Below are positions 10,597 through 21,634 of a stretch of 64,000 nt of DNA, piece by piece. Position 1 is the first letter of the stretch. The number at the start of each line of letters is the position of its first letter. Origin of the DNA: Ceriagrion tenellum. Its lineage: Eukaryota > Arthropoda > Insecta > Odonata > Coenagrionidae. Position numbers and translations under genes: made by a program. Under the pieces are notes generated by a model, which saw nothing but the letters and a program-made list of their open reading frames with translations, did no database searches and had not been told where the DNA came from. Location of the stretch: contig OY720634.1 in the NCBI GenBank assembly GCA_963169105.1, positions 112,404,281-112,468,280 of the forward strand. Reading direction: 5' to 3'.

Positions 10597-11467
10597 CAGT
10601 TAAGCCTCTCTTTGCGACCACTCCTATCCAGCGATCACTCCTCACAATGGCCATGTTGTTAAGAGAACTAACAGTGGAATAAGAAGTATGTCGAATCTGT
10701 CAGGATTGATCTCCTTACTTGTTCCTTTTTCATTCCCTTTATACACACATTACATACAACAGTTTTTGGCACAAGAAACCCACTATTCAAATGTCCGCAG
10801 TCACAAATGAAACAACATTTTAAGTAATTATTACTGAACACAAAATATATTTTCAAAACTCAAAACATGAACAGTTTTCGGTTGCTTAGCACCACAATGT
10901 CCACTGACAACTAGCAAATACTTTTTCATTAACACTAGAACGACGAATCTAGCCATTTTGGCTGACATATATTTACTTTCGATGCAATGTGTTTCAGCCA
11001 TATAATTGTGAGTACTAGAGGAAGCAAAAATGAAAAAAAAACAGAATAAGCCAGGATAATCAAAAATTTATTTCCTAGTGTTACCTTGTTGCAAATCAAA
11101 AATATTGACTCATTTAAGGTGACATTTCACGCGATAGAGACTAAAACTGTTCGCTTTTTCCGGCAATATTGAAAAATAATACTCATAAATTAGTAAAAAA
11201 TCAAGTATTTTTCGTAATTATTGCGAAATTAAAAAATAACATTTTTAATAGTCAAGAAAACACATCCTATTTTGTGATTTTGTTTCGTAACCATGAATGC
11301 CTCGCAAGATTCGAAATTCTCTGAACAGCCCTAATGGGTTGTCTGTCCTTGTCAGTACCAAAGTCCCGTCGTTCTAGTATTAATGTCACTATGGTATGAA
11401 TGTAAGAAGTAACCTTAACTCATTTTTCAGCGGAACTGTCGTTGGTCGCTTAATTCAGGTTTCACTG
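10597..11467. mobile_element. Non-autonomous Tigger/pogo-like DNA transposon
   Basis: The left end is CAGTTAAGCCTCTCTTTGCG followed by ACCACTCC, preceded by TA. The right end, reverse complemented, is CAGTGAAACCTGAATTAAGC followed by GACCAACGACAGTTCC. CAGTxxAxCCT...CGACCAC ends next to TA are typical of pogo/Tigger elements in the Tc1/mariner superfamily. No DDE transposase is present. The middle is occupied by a second, unrelated element, leaving about 415 bases of its own sequence. The right-hand TA of a target duplication is not clean. Confidence 0.6.
10929..11383. mobile_element. piggyBac-like MITE nested in the Tigger-like element
   Basis: Both borders are TTAA, the piggyBac target, followed by matching termini: TTAACACTAGAACGACG on the left and, reverse complemented, TTAATACTAGAACGACGG on the right. 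The CxCTAGAA start resembles the canonical piggyBac end (CCCTAGAA). It is 455 bases long with no transposase frame. It inserted after the surrounding Tigger-like element, whose two ends lie outside it. Confidence 0.6.
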
Positions 11468-11617
11468 AATGTGTACATCAAATAAATATGCATTGAAGTT
11501 TTCCAGGAGCGACTAAATTATGAGGAAAGACTGTATGTGTATAGGTTTTAACAAAGCTGTCGCTTCAAGAGTTTTTCCTTTTTTTTAATCAGCATTTGCA
11601 TGATATGTACTCCTAGA

Positions 11618-11700
11618 AACTGAACCCCCGTCGAACGACCACCCCTCTTAACGACCATTTTTCAACAGAACCGTCGGTGGTCGCGTAATACAGGTTTCCA
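11618..11700. mobile_element. Tigger-like terminal fragment
   Basis: Contains GAACGACCACCCCTCTTAAC and GAACCGTCGGTGGTCGCG, then TACAGGTTTCC, arranged as an inverted pair around TTTTTCAACAGA. The same CGACCACC / GGTGGTCG ends occur in the neighbouring element at 10.6-11.5 kb and at 35.9 kb. It is probably a solo end or internally deleted copy. Confidence 0.5.
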
Positions 11701-12874
11701 GAAACAAACCTCCTAAATTCAAATACAGCAATTAAAAGATTTTACTGTCGAAACCTGAAATACTATTCACTAAATAACTCGGTATTTTAGGCATAAGAAA
11801 GATATTCGTGCTTGGTAAAAGATATGCTAAGTTGTTAAAATACAGATAAAGTTTTTATAAAATCGTACTTCAACTCGGTGGAATATTGATTATAATAATT
11901 TGCTATTATTCGTTTTACTGATGTTATGACGCCACTCATTTTACACTCCTGGAAGCCTAGAGCATTCACTCCTCCACGAAGTCGCACCCGATTACAAATT
12001 AACCAATCTCTTCTAGGTCGCAATTCCATTTATGCCGCTTAAAAATTCACGAGATGGGAACGTCGCCCGGAGTTATGGACAGAACTTGGCGGTTCAAAAC
12101 GCTTGTTATACTAGAAATTATCTTATTCCACGCCGAAATGGTTGTGAAATGTTAATACGCGGGGAGAAAAAACCGGGAGACATAAAGCAGAGAGCAGCGT
12201 TTCGCACGGATATACACTCGAGCTCGTACGCTTTGCATCATAATGGAGAGCAGCAGCTCGTCGAATCAGCACACACAATCTCAAGCTCGTTGGAAAAGAA
12301 AGAAGATTTAACGCCGATGATACAATCAGCGCAAAGCGGTTACTGCGAGCGACGACGGCGAAGTTTGCGATATCCAAAGAATTACTACAGTACTTTGTAT
12401 GCATCGCAGATAACGTATGAACTAGGAAACTCTTTCGAAGCAGCACGTTAGATGTTTCTTCATGGCTGTCGAAACACATATTTTTAACAGCACCCCGACT
12501 CGAGTTTTAATCTTGAAATGATGAAACTTGGAAAAAATGTATATCAACGTGAAGTACATTCTTCTCGGGTTTGCGTCCATCTTTGCCCTGGGAGCAATGG
12601 CAATGATGGAGCAATTAACCCGGACGGAAACTCGAGAGGAATTTCCTTTAATTATTCGCTGGGAGAAAATTAAAATCTACACATCAGTATAGATACGTAG
12701 TTTAGGGAGAAAATGGGCTAACAGCTTATTTAAAGTCCATAAATGAGAATGCCAAATCTGATGTAGATATCTAGTATTGTAACACCAATTATCACAGCTG
12801 AAACTGCGCTGGAACTGAAATAAAGCTTAAATCACAAGACACCCACAAACGCTAAGTGCATTCTATTGAATACA
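11701..12874. other. Unassigned DNA with a 139-codon frame
   Basis: A plus-strand frame at 12032-12451 starts MPLKNSRDGNVARSYGQNLA and ends NSFEAAR; it is basic and serine-rich with no family I recognise. The opposite strand is also open for 118 codons over the same bases, which argues that the openness is compositional. No splice sites or homology support it. The remainder shows nothing. Confidence 0.3.
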
Positions 12875-13024
12875 GAATACATAAAAGTACTGAGGCTTTT
12901 GGAGTCATAGAAAACAAGGGTAACAACCGCAATAGTAGGAGGTAAAAAACTGCAGTATGAAGAAGATTTCAATTACTTGGGTAGTACGTTGAAAGAAATT
13001 GACCGTAATGTAATTGCAAATGTG
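12875..13024 (+). mobile_element. LINE RT palm fragment
   Basis: Reads KTRVTTAIVGGKKLQYEEDF then NYLGSTLKEIDRNVIA, matching the RT segment 'KTKVMxxS...VxIxGxxLExVExFxYLGSxIxEDGR' of arthropod LINEs. It stops where a SINE in the opposite orientation begins, and the rest of the ORF is absent. Dead fragment. Confidence 0.6.
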
Positions 13025-13027
13025 CCA

Positions 13028-13245
13028 CAGAGGAAAAATCATCCGCATTGCTCGGGACTCGAATCCTAATCCCTCGATTTCCGGCCAAGTGCCTTAGCCA
13101 GTTAAGCTACCCAGGCGTCACAACGTCAGGCGTTAGAGGACAAGGTGGAATAGACTGCCGGGCATACTATACAACTAACAGTCCAAGTCGTTCGCTATGC
13201 TCTACAGGCCGTGAAGCAAAGCTCAAACCTAGAACAGTAAAAGGG
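13028..13245 (-). mobile_element. tRNA-derived SINE, family 2
   Basis: On the minus strand a tRNA-like head (about 13042-13117) has TAGCTTAACTGG, an exact match to the polymerase III A-box pattern TRGYNNARNNGG, and GGATTCGAGTCCC, a near-perfect B box, about 35 bases apart. The rest of a true tRNA (matched acceptor stem) is missing and extra sequence follows, so this is a SINE rather than a tRNA gene. Body sequence differs from SINE family 1. Confidence 0.6.
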
Positions 13246-13262
13246 TTTCGCTCTTCTTGACC

Positions 13263-13429
13263 GATTGAGTACACCGGGACCAGCTACGGATAACTTTACG
13301 GGGTCACCCGCGATGCTCATATGTGCGAAATTAAGGCGAATGATTTTAACTCTGTGAAATTTCGCACATTTGTGAATTGCGGGTAACCCCGTCAAGTTAT
13401 CCGTGGCTAGTTCCGGTGTACTTAAAATC
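13263..13429. repeat. Fold-back element, 70-bp arms
   Basis: GATTGAGTACACCGGGACCAG on the left pairs with CTAGTTCCGGTGTACTTAAA on the right, and the arms continue through TACGGATAAC / GTTATCCGTG, ACGGGGTCACCCGCGA / TGCGGGTAACCCCGT, and GTGCGAAATT / AATTTCGCAC. The loop is about 24 bases. No coding content. Unlike the other fold-backs it lacks the hammerhead-like core. Confidence 0.75.
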
Positions 13430-13689
13430 GATCATAGTTGTATTGCGAAGAAAGAGAATAGCGCTAGCAAAGGAGGCGTTTACAAATAAAGGATAATCAT
13501 TTTAAAATCGAGCATTAAAATCATTAAAATTTTTAAATCGAGCATGTTAAATATAAGTTTTGGTCCAACTTCACACTTAATGACGTAAGAACGTAAAGTT
13601 TCATTATTTATGTCAGAATACGAAAAAAAAAAAAAAGACGCGATGAGTCCACTACGGAGGTTAGCGACTCATGATGCATAAACATGGAC

Positions 13690-13990
13690 TAGTAGGTAAA
13701 ATAAGAGTTGGATGCTAGCGTTGATACATGGAGAGGTGGAGAAAAAAGAACGTACGATGGAAGACGGGGAAGGCGAATGATGAAGTGCTCGGTATGGGAG
13801 GGGATAGAAAAGTTATAGAGAATTCAAGAGACTATTAATGAGGGATAAAGGGACGACGGATTCTGCAGATAGAGGGGAGGATGTTGGGTAACAGGAAAAA
13901 GGAAAAAAATAGGATGGACTAAATAATATCAAGAAACAGTAGAAGGATGAACGTTCAGCGAAAAGAAGGAAACACAAGGGCCGGCTAATG
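13690..13990 (+). mobile_element. LINE RT C-terminal tail, degraded
   Basis: Pieces in order match the LINE tails: GATACATGGAGAGGTGGAGA (mWRGGEK), GAATGATGAAGTGCTCGG (NDEVL), GGGAGGGGATAGAAAAG (GEDRK), then AGAGGGGAGGATGTTGGG (GREDVG) and AATAGGATGGACTAAATAA. Multiple frameshifts. Confidence 0.45.
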
Positions 13991-15095
13991 TGATAAGCGT
14001 ATAATTGTGTATACATAAACGGGTGCATAATCTCCACCAATAATAATCATATGCGTATGCATACCTCGGATCCGAGCGGTTAAAACCCATTAAATACATT
14101 CATTCAGTAGATTTCCGCCACTTGATTGGTACGCCTTGAGGCAATCCCAACCTTCAATTAATCCATATAATGGTCGTCCTCAACCTTTCCTGACAACACC
14201 ATTTGTTCTGCATTAAGTTTCTCTTTGATTGTCGCGCTTTCTGTTCCCCTTTTATCAGCACTGGGTATTCTACCAGCTGCTTGGAGGGCATTTGGACGGT
14301 CGCCACCTCGAATTCCCACTTCCGTTGCCAAATTCCTTCTTCCACCAATGAGTGGCAATGACCTAAAATAGCAAGAGAAGGGATAGTTTCCGCCAGAGAG
14401 CAAGGAGGGATAAGGTCTTTTCCTGGGGACAATAAGACTACGACCGCCAGTGTCTTGACAGATGCCCCGGAGAAGGAAAAATACGACGGCATTTAAAAAC
14501 AGATACCTTAACAGGTGATTCATTTATACCTACGCAAAATATTTGAAATAAACATTGAAAATTGTGCATTTAAAAGGCGGAATTTCATGTCATGAAAGAT
14601 TTTTTCAATCAGGATTACAATCAATACGAAAGACATTAAGGCAAGATTTCGACGAGCTGTCCTCCGTTAAGTCCTACCGATTTCGTTGGTTTTTCACAGA
14701 GGCTTTGAAAAAGAATCCTTATTCAATGATGGATTACGTGACTACGGAGGCCGTTCTAACAAGTTTAATCAACTTAATGACTCAGAAGAAACTATTGACG
14801 AAGACTAGCTTATAGCGAGATTTTCCTGTTGATCCAAGATTAAAGATAACGTTTAGCCTTAAAGGAACCCTAATTTCGTATAGAGAATCTGCAGTGCTTT
14901 TAATAGGCCGAGTAGAGAGATGGCTTTGAGTACCATTCCTTACTCCATCGCAACTAGATACACTCGTCGGTGAAGTATCTCAGGGCAATTTACAGCGATG
15001 GCATCATGCTGAAATCCACACTCCACAAATACAACCACACCCCCAAGCATCTTCCAAACACTTGGGAGCACAGATCTCAGGGAGTCGTTGAATTT
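13991..15095. other. Unassigned DNA; overlapping frames at 14.15-14.5 kb
   Basis: Two overlapping minus-strand frames of about 115 codons (14154-14523) include RRNLATEVGIRGGDRPNALQ and DKRGTESATIKEKLNAEQMV. Composition is protein-like but no family is recognised and there is no partner exon. Otherwise AT-rich sequence with nothing evident. Confidence 0.3.
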
Positions 15096-16195
15096 GTTCT
15101 ACGCTCGCTTTCTAATATTATGATGGGGTCGCAAATATTATGATGTGATATTTTGGTAAATCCGCTGGTGAACGCATGAAGCTGTATGCGTCTCGCCGGA
15201 GTTTGTACAAAAAAATATTCGATAGGACAAATTGCGAACAACGGGATAAAACCTGAGTCGCCGGACAGGGAGAAATTCTATAATTTACAACTGCTCTTCG
15301 CAACAAGAGGAAAGCATTCCATTGAAATTTGCACCAAAAAGATTCATTTTCTTAACTCAAAAATAAAATAGGATTGCACTACCTGCACAATAACTGCTGA
15401 AATAATTGACGAAAAAATTTACCGCGAAACACCGGATTAAGTCCAAGGAGGATCGCACAACAACCATAGGATATAACAGCCCTCCTGTATACACTCGGGG
15501 ACGTAAATTCAAGACCGTTAATCAAAGTAAATCCACTACGCTACGCATAAGCCGTCAAAAATGTGACGAACAATAAATTTCCGTTAACGAAATTTTTCAG
15601 GGGCGCGGGGAAGGATATAGATCGATATTTTATGAATTAATTTTGCCGAGATCAAAAGGGAAAATAACATTTTGAATTAACTGATGATGAGATGTGGGTG
15701 CAGGCAAGTACATCACGAAAATACGTTGTCATTTCGATAAAATTACCACAATTGCTATTCAATGTAGAACCAAAGGGTTTGATTCCTTAAAAAAATCGTC
15801 GGTAGTGTCCAAAAACGTGTGTAGTTTCAGTGTCGACGAGATGCTGCAGTAACAGTCAACCTCCAAAATTTAAAGCACTGTAGTTGACAAAGTGTAAGTC
15901 AGGAATGTCTGTGGTGCTTTGTGATGCAAGAAAATTTATTAAGTTTGCCAAAAAGTTATTCTGTATAGTGATAAACCGAATTGACAATTGCAAACACCTT
16001 TTCTTGGCTGTGATTTGCATGTCGTGAACCAGGCTGTGATTTAACGTTGACAGGTGGGGAAAAAATGGCCACATGGTGGGGCCCGTGCCTATGCCCGAGA
16101 CGCATACAGCTTCATGCGTGCACTTGCGGATTAACCAAAACATCACATCATAATATTTGCGACCACATCATAATATTGGAGAGAGAGCGTACAAC
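15096..16195. mobile_element. 1.1-kb DNA transposon-like element with about 100-bp TIRs
   Basis: Positions 15096-15195 and the reverse complement of 16096-16195 match over about 100 bases with roughly ten to fifteen differences. Shared blocks: AATATTATGATG, GGTCGCAAATATTATGATGTG (21 bases, identical), ATCCGC, and GCATGAAGCTGTATGCGTCT. The TIR contains TATTATGATG twice. A 96-codon minus-strand frame inside (15856-16146, with HLSTLNHSLVHDM) is unrecognised. No clear target duplication, so the superfamily is open. The size suggests an internally deleted copy of a transposase-encoding element. Confidence 0.7.
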
Positions 16196-16745
16196 ATACG
16201 AACGTTCTGTTTAGGATAACTTCCCATTTCGCACTCTGGCGGCAGCCAGTTTGCAAAGACTTTTATTCCCATGGTGCGCCTCGGGGAAGGCATCAATGTT
16301 TTCCGGTTAGCAAGACCGTTCGCGGCCGGTGGCGAAGAGTTAGGACTAGGGACAGTTGCAGCTCGGGGATGGCGAATATTGGGAGGCACCGTCGTGTTGC
16401 AGGGCTCGTAAAGTGACCGGTCACGTCTGCACGTCCTCGTGTGATTCACCCGTGAGCACGCACACCGCGCAACCACTGTCGAGGCGAGCGAGCCCCATCC
16501 ACATGAGGCACAGACGGCAGCGCGTGACTCGACGCCTCATTACGAGTAATTGGGTTTGGTCGGCGGCTCAGCGGTTCGCCGAAACGGTACGGGACGGCAT
16601 CATGTGATCGCTTCATTCGCGTTAAATCTTCGGTTGTCTCTCTCTCGCACTGTGTCCCTCCTCGCTCTGTGCGACCATCCTCACCACCGATCATCCCCGA
16701 ACACCACCAACCTCCGTGTCGTCCCATCTGCACGTGGTGATTGAG
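16196..16745. promoter_or_regulatory. CpG-rich island
   Basis: A sharp rise in GC and CpG (CGCGGCCGG, GGCGAGCGAGCCCC, GACGCCTCATTACG, TCGGCGGCTCAGCGG) between AT-rich flanks. Several frames on both strands stay open (83-102 codons), as expected from composition, with no recognisable protein. No repeat of the window matches it, so it is likely low-copy. It could be a promoter or first exon; this is inference. Confidence 0.3.
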
Positions 16746-17089
16746 GTGATCCACAATGGCAGTTACCCTATTACTACTATTATTATTGGGTGATCTACCT
16801 ATTAATGAAGGTATAGATGGAAGTAATTAAAAATCATACAGATTTTGATGCCGATGAAACAGGGATAAATAAGATACAGAAATGAAAATTTTGAAATTAT
16901 CCACAGAAATAAACTTTACTGCAGTAAAATTTACTTATATGGATAACTGCAAATGTTTTATGTCTGCATCATGCATAAATTCACTCAATACCGCAGGAAT
17001 CTTCAGATTTTATAGAGATTAGTAAAATAATATTACAGTTAATCCCTTTTAAATCAATGGGAAATGAAAACTACGATACCACAAATACT
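16746..17089. other. AT-rich spacer
   Basis: Nothing recognised between the CpG-rich segment and the next LINE tail. Confidence 0.4.
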
Positions 17090-17460
17090 TCATTCATTCC
17101 AGTATTCTACCAGCACATTGGTAGGTTTTTGGACAGTTATTATTCAAACGTCCTAATTTCAAACCGCCATTAGATCCCTCGTAAATTCCGCAAATCGTCT
17201 TCCTCTTCTGGTTTCGTCCAGAATTCCTATCCTCCTTCCTCTTCCACGCTTCCCAAGTGTTCTCCCCTCTATTAACCTCTTCAGCATTCCCTCTTCTTTC
17301 AATACGTCCTCCATCCATCCTTTCTGCCTCTTCCGAACATCCGCCACTGGCTTCTTCTCCTCTCCAATCACATCACCCACCTCCTCGTCCGTCCTTTGAG
17401 AGCTAAAACATTTTGTTCTCAACCTCCTGATATTTCCAATGCCAATAGTGTGAGGAGATT
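17090..17460 (-). mobile_element. LINE RT C-terminal tail with 3'UTR, best-preserved copy
   Basis: The minus strand stays open over most of the tail: QRTDEEVGDVIGEEKKPVAD, then RKRQKGWMEDVLKEEGMLKR and IEGRTLGKRGRGRRIGILDE. This is the clearest statement of the family's C-terminus (helical RRRQKRW segment, then basic GKRGRGR loop). Downstream lies the 3'UTR (AGGGATCTAATGGCGG, then GGTAGAATACTGGAATGAAT) used to recognise other copies. The ORF upstream of the tail is absent, so it is 5'-truncated and not functional. Confidence 0.8.
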
Positions 17461-17899
17461 TAAAAGATTACTATGGAAATGGTAACTGAACAATAAAAAT
17501 GTAAATTTCACTTAACACAGACAATAAAAATATATCAAATGTACCCAAACGTGAAATGTTTTAGCTTAATTCATGTTAACAAAACATTATTTACAGTTTG
17601 TATTTAGTCATGCTTCAATCCTATTTCCAGCAGTTTAAATGCATTTAATACTTGGTTTTCGAACACATTGACCCAGTAAAAATTTATTTCTTACTTCACC
17701 ATGATTTTTTTCAACTGAACTTACACGTTTTGAAAGAATCGGCAATCCGAAAACACATTTTTTCTCGGTGGTGTAGATATTCCTTACAATTTACGATGAA
17801 ATGAACTCCTTAAATTTTGCTATCGTATGTAATCAAGGAATGAATTCACTATCAAAATTTTATTATTTTGAAAAGCGCAGGGCCCTATCCTACAATAAT

Positions 17900-18245
17900 A
17901 TTTCTATCAGCATCTCAGCATATACCCAACCCTTCATCATTCTATCCATTAAACCTATTCTCGTCCTTCCCCTTCCCTACTTACCGATCATCATCCCCCA
18001 TACCGCAGCCTTATTTTAATCCCATATTACCTCCTCGAGCCATCTACTTTGCTCCTTCCTTATCTAATATAGACGTTTCCTTCCCTCACCAATCACGTCA
18101 AGCACTATCATTTCGCCTTCCGTTTCGTCCACCTCACCTCCTCCATTCTCCTCAGCCCCCAAATCTCGAAAGCTTTCACCCTATTCTCGGCAATACTCCA
18201 ATTCAAAATCTTCACGAGCCTCTTCTTAATTTCCTTACTCGATAA
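17900..18245 (-). mobile_element. LINE RT tail, diverged copy
   Basis: Minus strand reads ENRVKAFEIWGLRRMEEVRW, then LDVIGEGRKRLY, IRKEQSRWLEEV and GRGRTRIGLMDRMMKG, the same order as in the copy at 17.2 kb (FEMWxxRRME..W, VGEERK, RRRQxRWxEDV, GRGRxRIG). Stops and frameshifts interrupt. Same strand as its neighbour, about 450 bases away, but it includes more 5' sequence, so it is a separate insertion. Confidence 0.65.
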
Positions 18246-19449
18246 AAAAGACATACGATACGCCATTGGCCGTGCCTCATACGCAGCGCTAACGACATTT
18301 TTGGAGAGTCATAAGAAGGCGATGGATGCGAAACGAGCCATTGAGTAGCTTTACACACTAATGAGCGCAATTCAATTTTTTAAAAATAATTAGTCTTCAA
18401 CTCAAGACAATTCATGGAGGGTGCTCATACCAATTACGCCAGCCTATGTCAATCATCGGTCAGCGCCAGGGAAACTACAAGATAAAACTAGATGCTCTCA
18501 TGGTGTGCCCACGTATTGTGCCCATGTAAACGGGGGTTACAGTCCGCAAGGTTAAAATCATTCTAAAATACACACGTGCTCTCTCGAAACATGTTGGAAA
18601 TACTGCGGGAACAGTAGCGAGAGAGAATTTCTACAGAGTCATCCTAAGATGACATACAAATGTGGAAAATGTATTTCGACCACGTGGTGGCGAGATACAC
18701 CCCGATCGGGGAAAGTAGTCTCCAAACCATATACAAGTGAGGACGGAGGCGAAGTCAGAAAATATCGACGAAAAAGCCTTCGTTTCAGAGCGATCTTTCA
18801 CGCTAAAATGATTTCTGTCCCCGGATTATTTAACGCAACATTGTACGAGAGTCCAAAATGTATACAAGACTCATTCAAGCACGTCACGGAAACGAAAAGC
18901 AGTGTGTATTACCTTCCAACGATCGTTTAAAAACTACATAGTAAAGCAGTATTTAATATTATCTCCACTACCCGATAATCTAAAAACCTTGGGAGTGCTT
19001 TCATTAGGGTATTAAACGAAGTAAAGAGGCTTCAGTATACACAAGTCACAAATCTATCCTTTCCTGAAGTAACAAAAAACTGCACGTCAGACCCAACTGG
19101 CACTACATTGGGCTGATAATGCACTCACCCTTTGTGGTATAATGCTCTGAGATAAACTTCATAAAAAATAATGGTTCAAATGGACTGATATTAGAGCTCC
19201 ACCAATGAATTCCCTGAATAATTTTACTGTGAATTTCACACACAGAAAAGTTCGTCTCCCCTACATGCACATCCGCGAGAGATGTAATCCGCAGTACTCC
19301 AGTAAGATGATAATATAGTATTATTATTGTGATAATGAAAGTAAAGAGAGCAACACCTGCGTCCAAATATCTAGATTCACGTCCTGGGCTCTTATTTTAT
19401 TTTTGTTTTAAACTCATTTTCCCCAGCGCGAACCGCGAGCGGACGGGAG
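18246..19449. other. Unassigned DNA
   Basis: A 93-codon plus frame (18649-18930, MTYKCGKCISTTWWRD...) is unrecognised and probably chance. No repeats matching other parts of the window were seen. Confidence 0.35.
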
Positions 19450-19649
19450 NNNNNNNNNNNNNNNNNNNNNNNNNNNNNNNNNNNNNNNNNNNNNNNNNNN
19501 NNNNNNNNNNNNNNNNNNNNNNNNNNNNNNNNNNNNNNNNNNNNNNNNNNNNNNNNNNNNNNNNNNNNNNNNNNNNNNNNNNNNNNNNNNNNNNNNNNNN
19601 NNNNNNNNNNNNNNNNNNNNNNNNNNNNNNNNNNNNNNNNNNNNNNNNN
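19450..19649. other. Assembly gap of exactly 200 N
   Basis: All bases are N. The round length indicates a scaffold placeholder, so true distance across it is unknown and frames spanning it are meaningless. Flanks (GCGAACCGCGAGCGGACGG and ACCTCCCCTAAACAACAACC) share no obvious repeat. Confidence 0.99.
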
Positions 19650-20690
19650 CTCCTGTACCTCCCCTAAACAACAACCAGTGCAAATTCGACGCGAGGTCCG
19701 CAAATAGCCAGAGGGAGGGCATGTCAGATGGCAATCAATGGTAATTTAATATTTGCGTGGCACAACATATTACTGCGACAGATATTTTGGCCTTTCCAAG
19801 GGAGAGAGAGACAGAGGGAAGCGGGGACATTTTCATGCCGCGCACCAGTAGAAGCAGCAAATTCCGTCGCGCGCACAGAGAGGCAGAACAGGGGAAAACT
19901 TATTTTTTTTCCTTCTTCCTGTTTCACTGATAAACGGAGTTAGTGAGGAGTCGAAGAACTTCGACGTCATACGGACTAATTGGGGAATTTTCAGAGCTCC
20001 TGTACCGAGCAATCCATGGCTGATTGGACCATAGTTCAGTCACTTTGTCTATACCGTAGAATGAGGATCTGCGCAGCCTAGAACACCCCATTAAAAACAT
20101 AAAATACTAATATAAATATTATATTTCTACAGTTATATATATAGTTTACGAAAGTTTTAAAAGAGAGAGAATAAAAATCCACAATATTTTTTACCAATGC
20201 AGAGGAAAGGACGGACTTGCAAACACAAAACAAAGGTAAATTCGACCACTAAAGAGAATTGAACGGCAAAAATGCTCCTTCTTCGCTCACGCCATTTGGA
20301 GCCAATTCAGAACTACAATAAACCATCCCCAATTTAAATCAAAAGAAAATTATTATGAAGGTAATTTACTTACGCAAATTTCTTCTGCAAGAGATTGTGG
20401 TGGAGTTTAATCTAGAGTAATAATTTTCAAAGTTAAGGTAGAGGAAGAAAGGTATCCGATAATAATGCCAATGATAGTGTTCTGCATGCGACGAGCCGAA
20501 ATTTTAAAAAGTTCTGCAAGTGGACTTGCAGATCTGCTTACGCATGTAATTTACGTTGAAAGTCGCGGGCCGCAAGTAAATTGCACGGGTAAACTCACCT
20601 TAAGACTGGCCTTAGAAGCCGGAGCATATTAAACTAAAATTTATTCTCACTACTGTTCCAAAATTCTTTATAGATGGGCAAACATAACGC
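19650..20690. other. Unassigned DNA
   Basis: Moderately GC-rich near the gap (CATGCCGCGCACC, TCGCGCGCACAG), then AT-rich. No gene or repeat recognised. Confidence 0.35.
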
Positions 20691-21634
20691 GAGGGGCTGC
20701 TCTTAAGTTCCGAGACTGAATAAATTGCGTGCACCGAAGGAAGCGGGAACTTTTGCCGTGCAGTGCATCATAGCGCATCCCAAGGGAACCCCTGGGTCGA
20801 GCGGCCCTATTCTTACAGGACGTGAGCCGAGTTTAGAACGGTATGTTTACGGTAATGTTTTCGTCTTTTTTTACATCTTCCGGAATGGGTGATATCGACG
20901 AGGAGCGAATCTGCATCACATTTTGATAAATGGCTTGGTCAGTTTCAACCCAACGGATTTCAAAGCAAGCGCAAGGTGATTCATCTGCAAGCCAGATAGC
21001 AACGCGTGAACTGCATTAGAGCTTAAATTGAATGCTGATAGATGAGATCGACAAACGGTATGTCGACCAACGGTTTGCCAAAGCACTGCAAAGTTGATCT
21101 GCCACGATTATTTTATTTATTAGTGGCACTGAGCACTAGGAGTTAGTATCAACTTGTGAAACGGTCACAGGGAAGAAATACTGCTATGTTTTGAAAGGTT
21201 TGAAGGAGGGTGCGACGCTTAAACTTCCCTAAAAGCAAGGCAGCGAAAACTGGGTTCCACATCAAGACAACCCGCCAAGCTGCCTTCGTCTCGTGATCTG
21301 GTAATTTTCACGAAAAACAATTATGCCTACTATTTCCCACCTACTAACTATACCTTGCACCGTGCTATTTCTTTTTACTTCTTAAAATGACACTGCAGTT
21401 GAAAAGACACCGTTTTGACACTGTGGAAGTGACACACGCCGGAACGTGGAGGAAAATACAACATCTTAACGACTGCCGATAACCAGCACTGTGTCCAATC
21501 ACAGCAAGGTCATGTTATTAAGTGCTGCACAAGACAATATTTGACTATTTACATGGTAATATAACTTAAGAATCACGTTTTAATTCTTTTGATCACTAGC
21601 AGTGTCATGGAACTTTTGGGTAACATCTTGTACA
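20691..21634 (+). mobile_element. Decayed mariner-family transposon
   Basis: Ends match mariner style: GAGGGGCTGCTCTTAAGTTCC at the left, and at the right GGAACTTTTGGGTAACATC, whose complement also reads ACCCAAAAGTTCC. Inside, the plus strand gives PHQDNPP (transposase HxDNAPxH, with the second catalytic Asp), then RKTIMPTISH, a degenerate PPYSPDLAPCDFFLFPK block (PP...APC...FYFLK across frameshifts), and LKRHRFDTVE, which follows that block in SETMAR-like mariners. At about 0.94 kb it is shorter than the usual 1.2-1.3 kb, so internal deletions are likely. Many stops; not functional. Confidence 0.7.

Noticed and set aside
12032..12451. 139-codon plus-strand frame as a gene
   Set aside because: A 118-codon frame overlaps on the other strand; no homology recognised, no exon partners. 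Mentioned only as a feature of the spacer.
13042..13117. Functional tRNA gene
   Set aside because: Promoter boxes are good, but the acceptor stem halves do not pair and a SINE body follows.
14154..14523. Two overlapping minus-strand frames of 112 and 121 codons
   Set aside because: Two reading frames of one strand cannot both be real and neither resembles a known family.
19329..19734. Frames of 100-112 codons running through the N gap
   Set aside because: Openness is created by 200 undefined bases.
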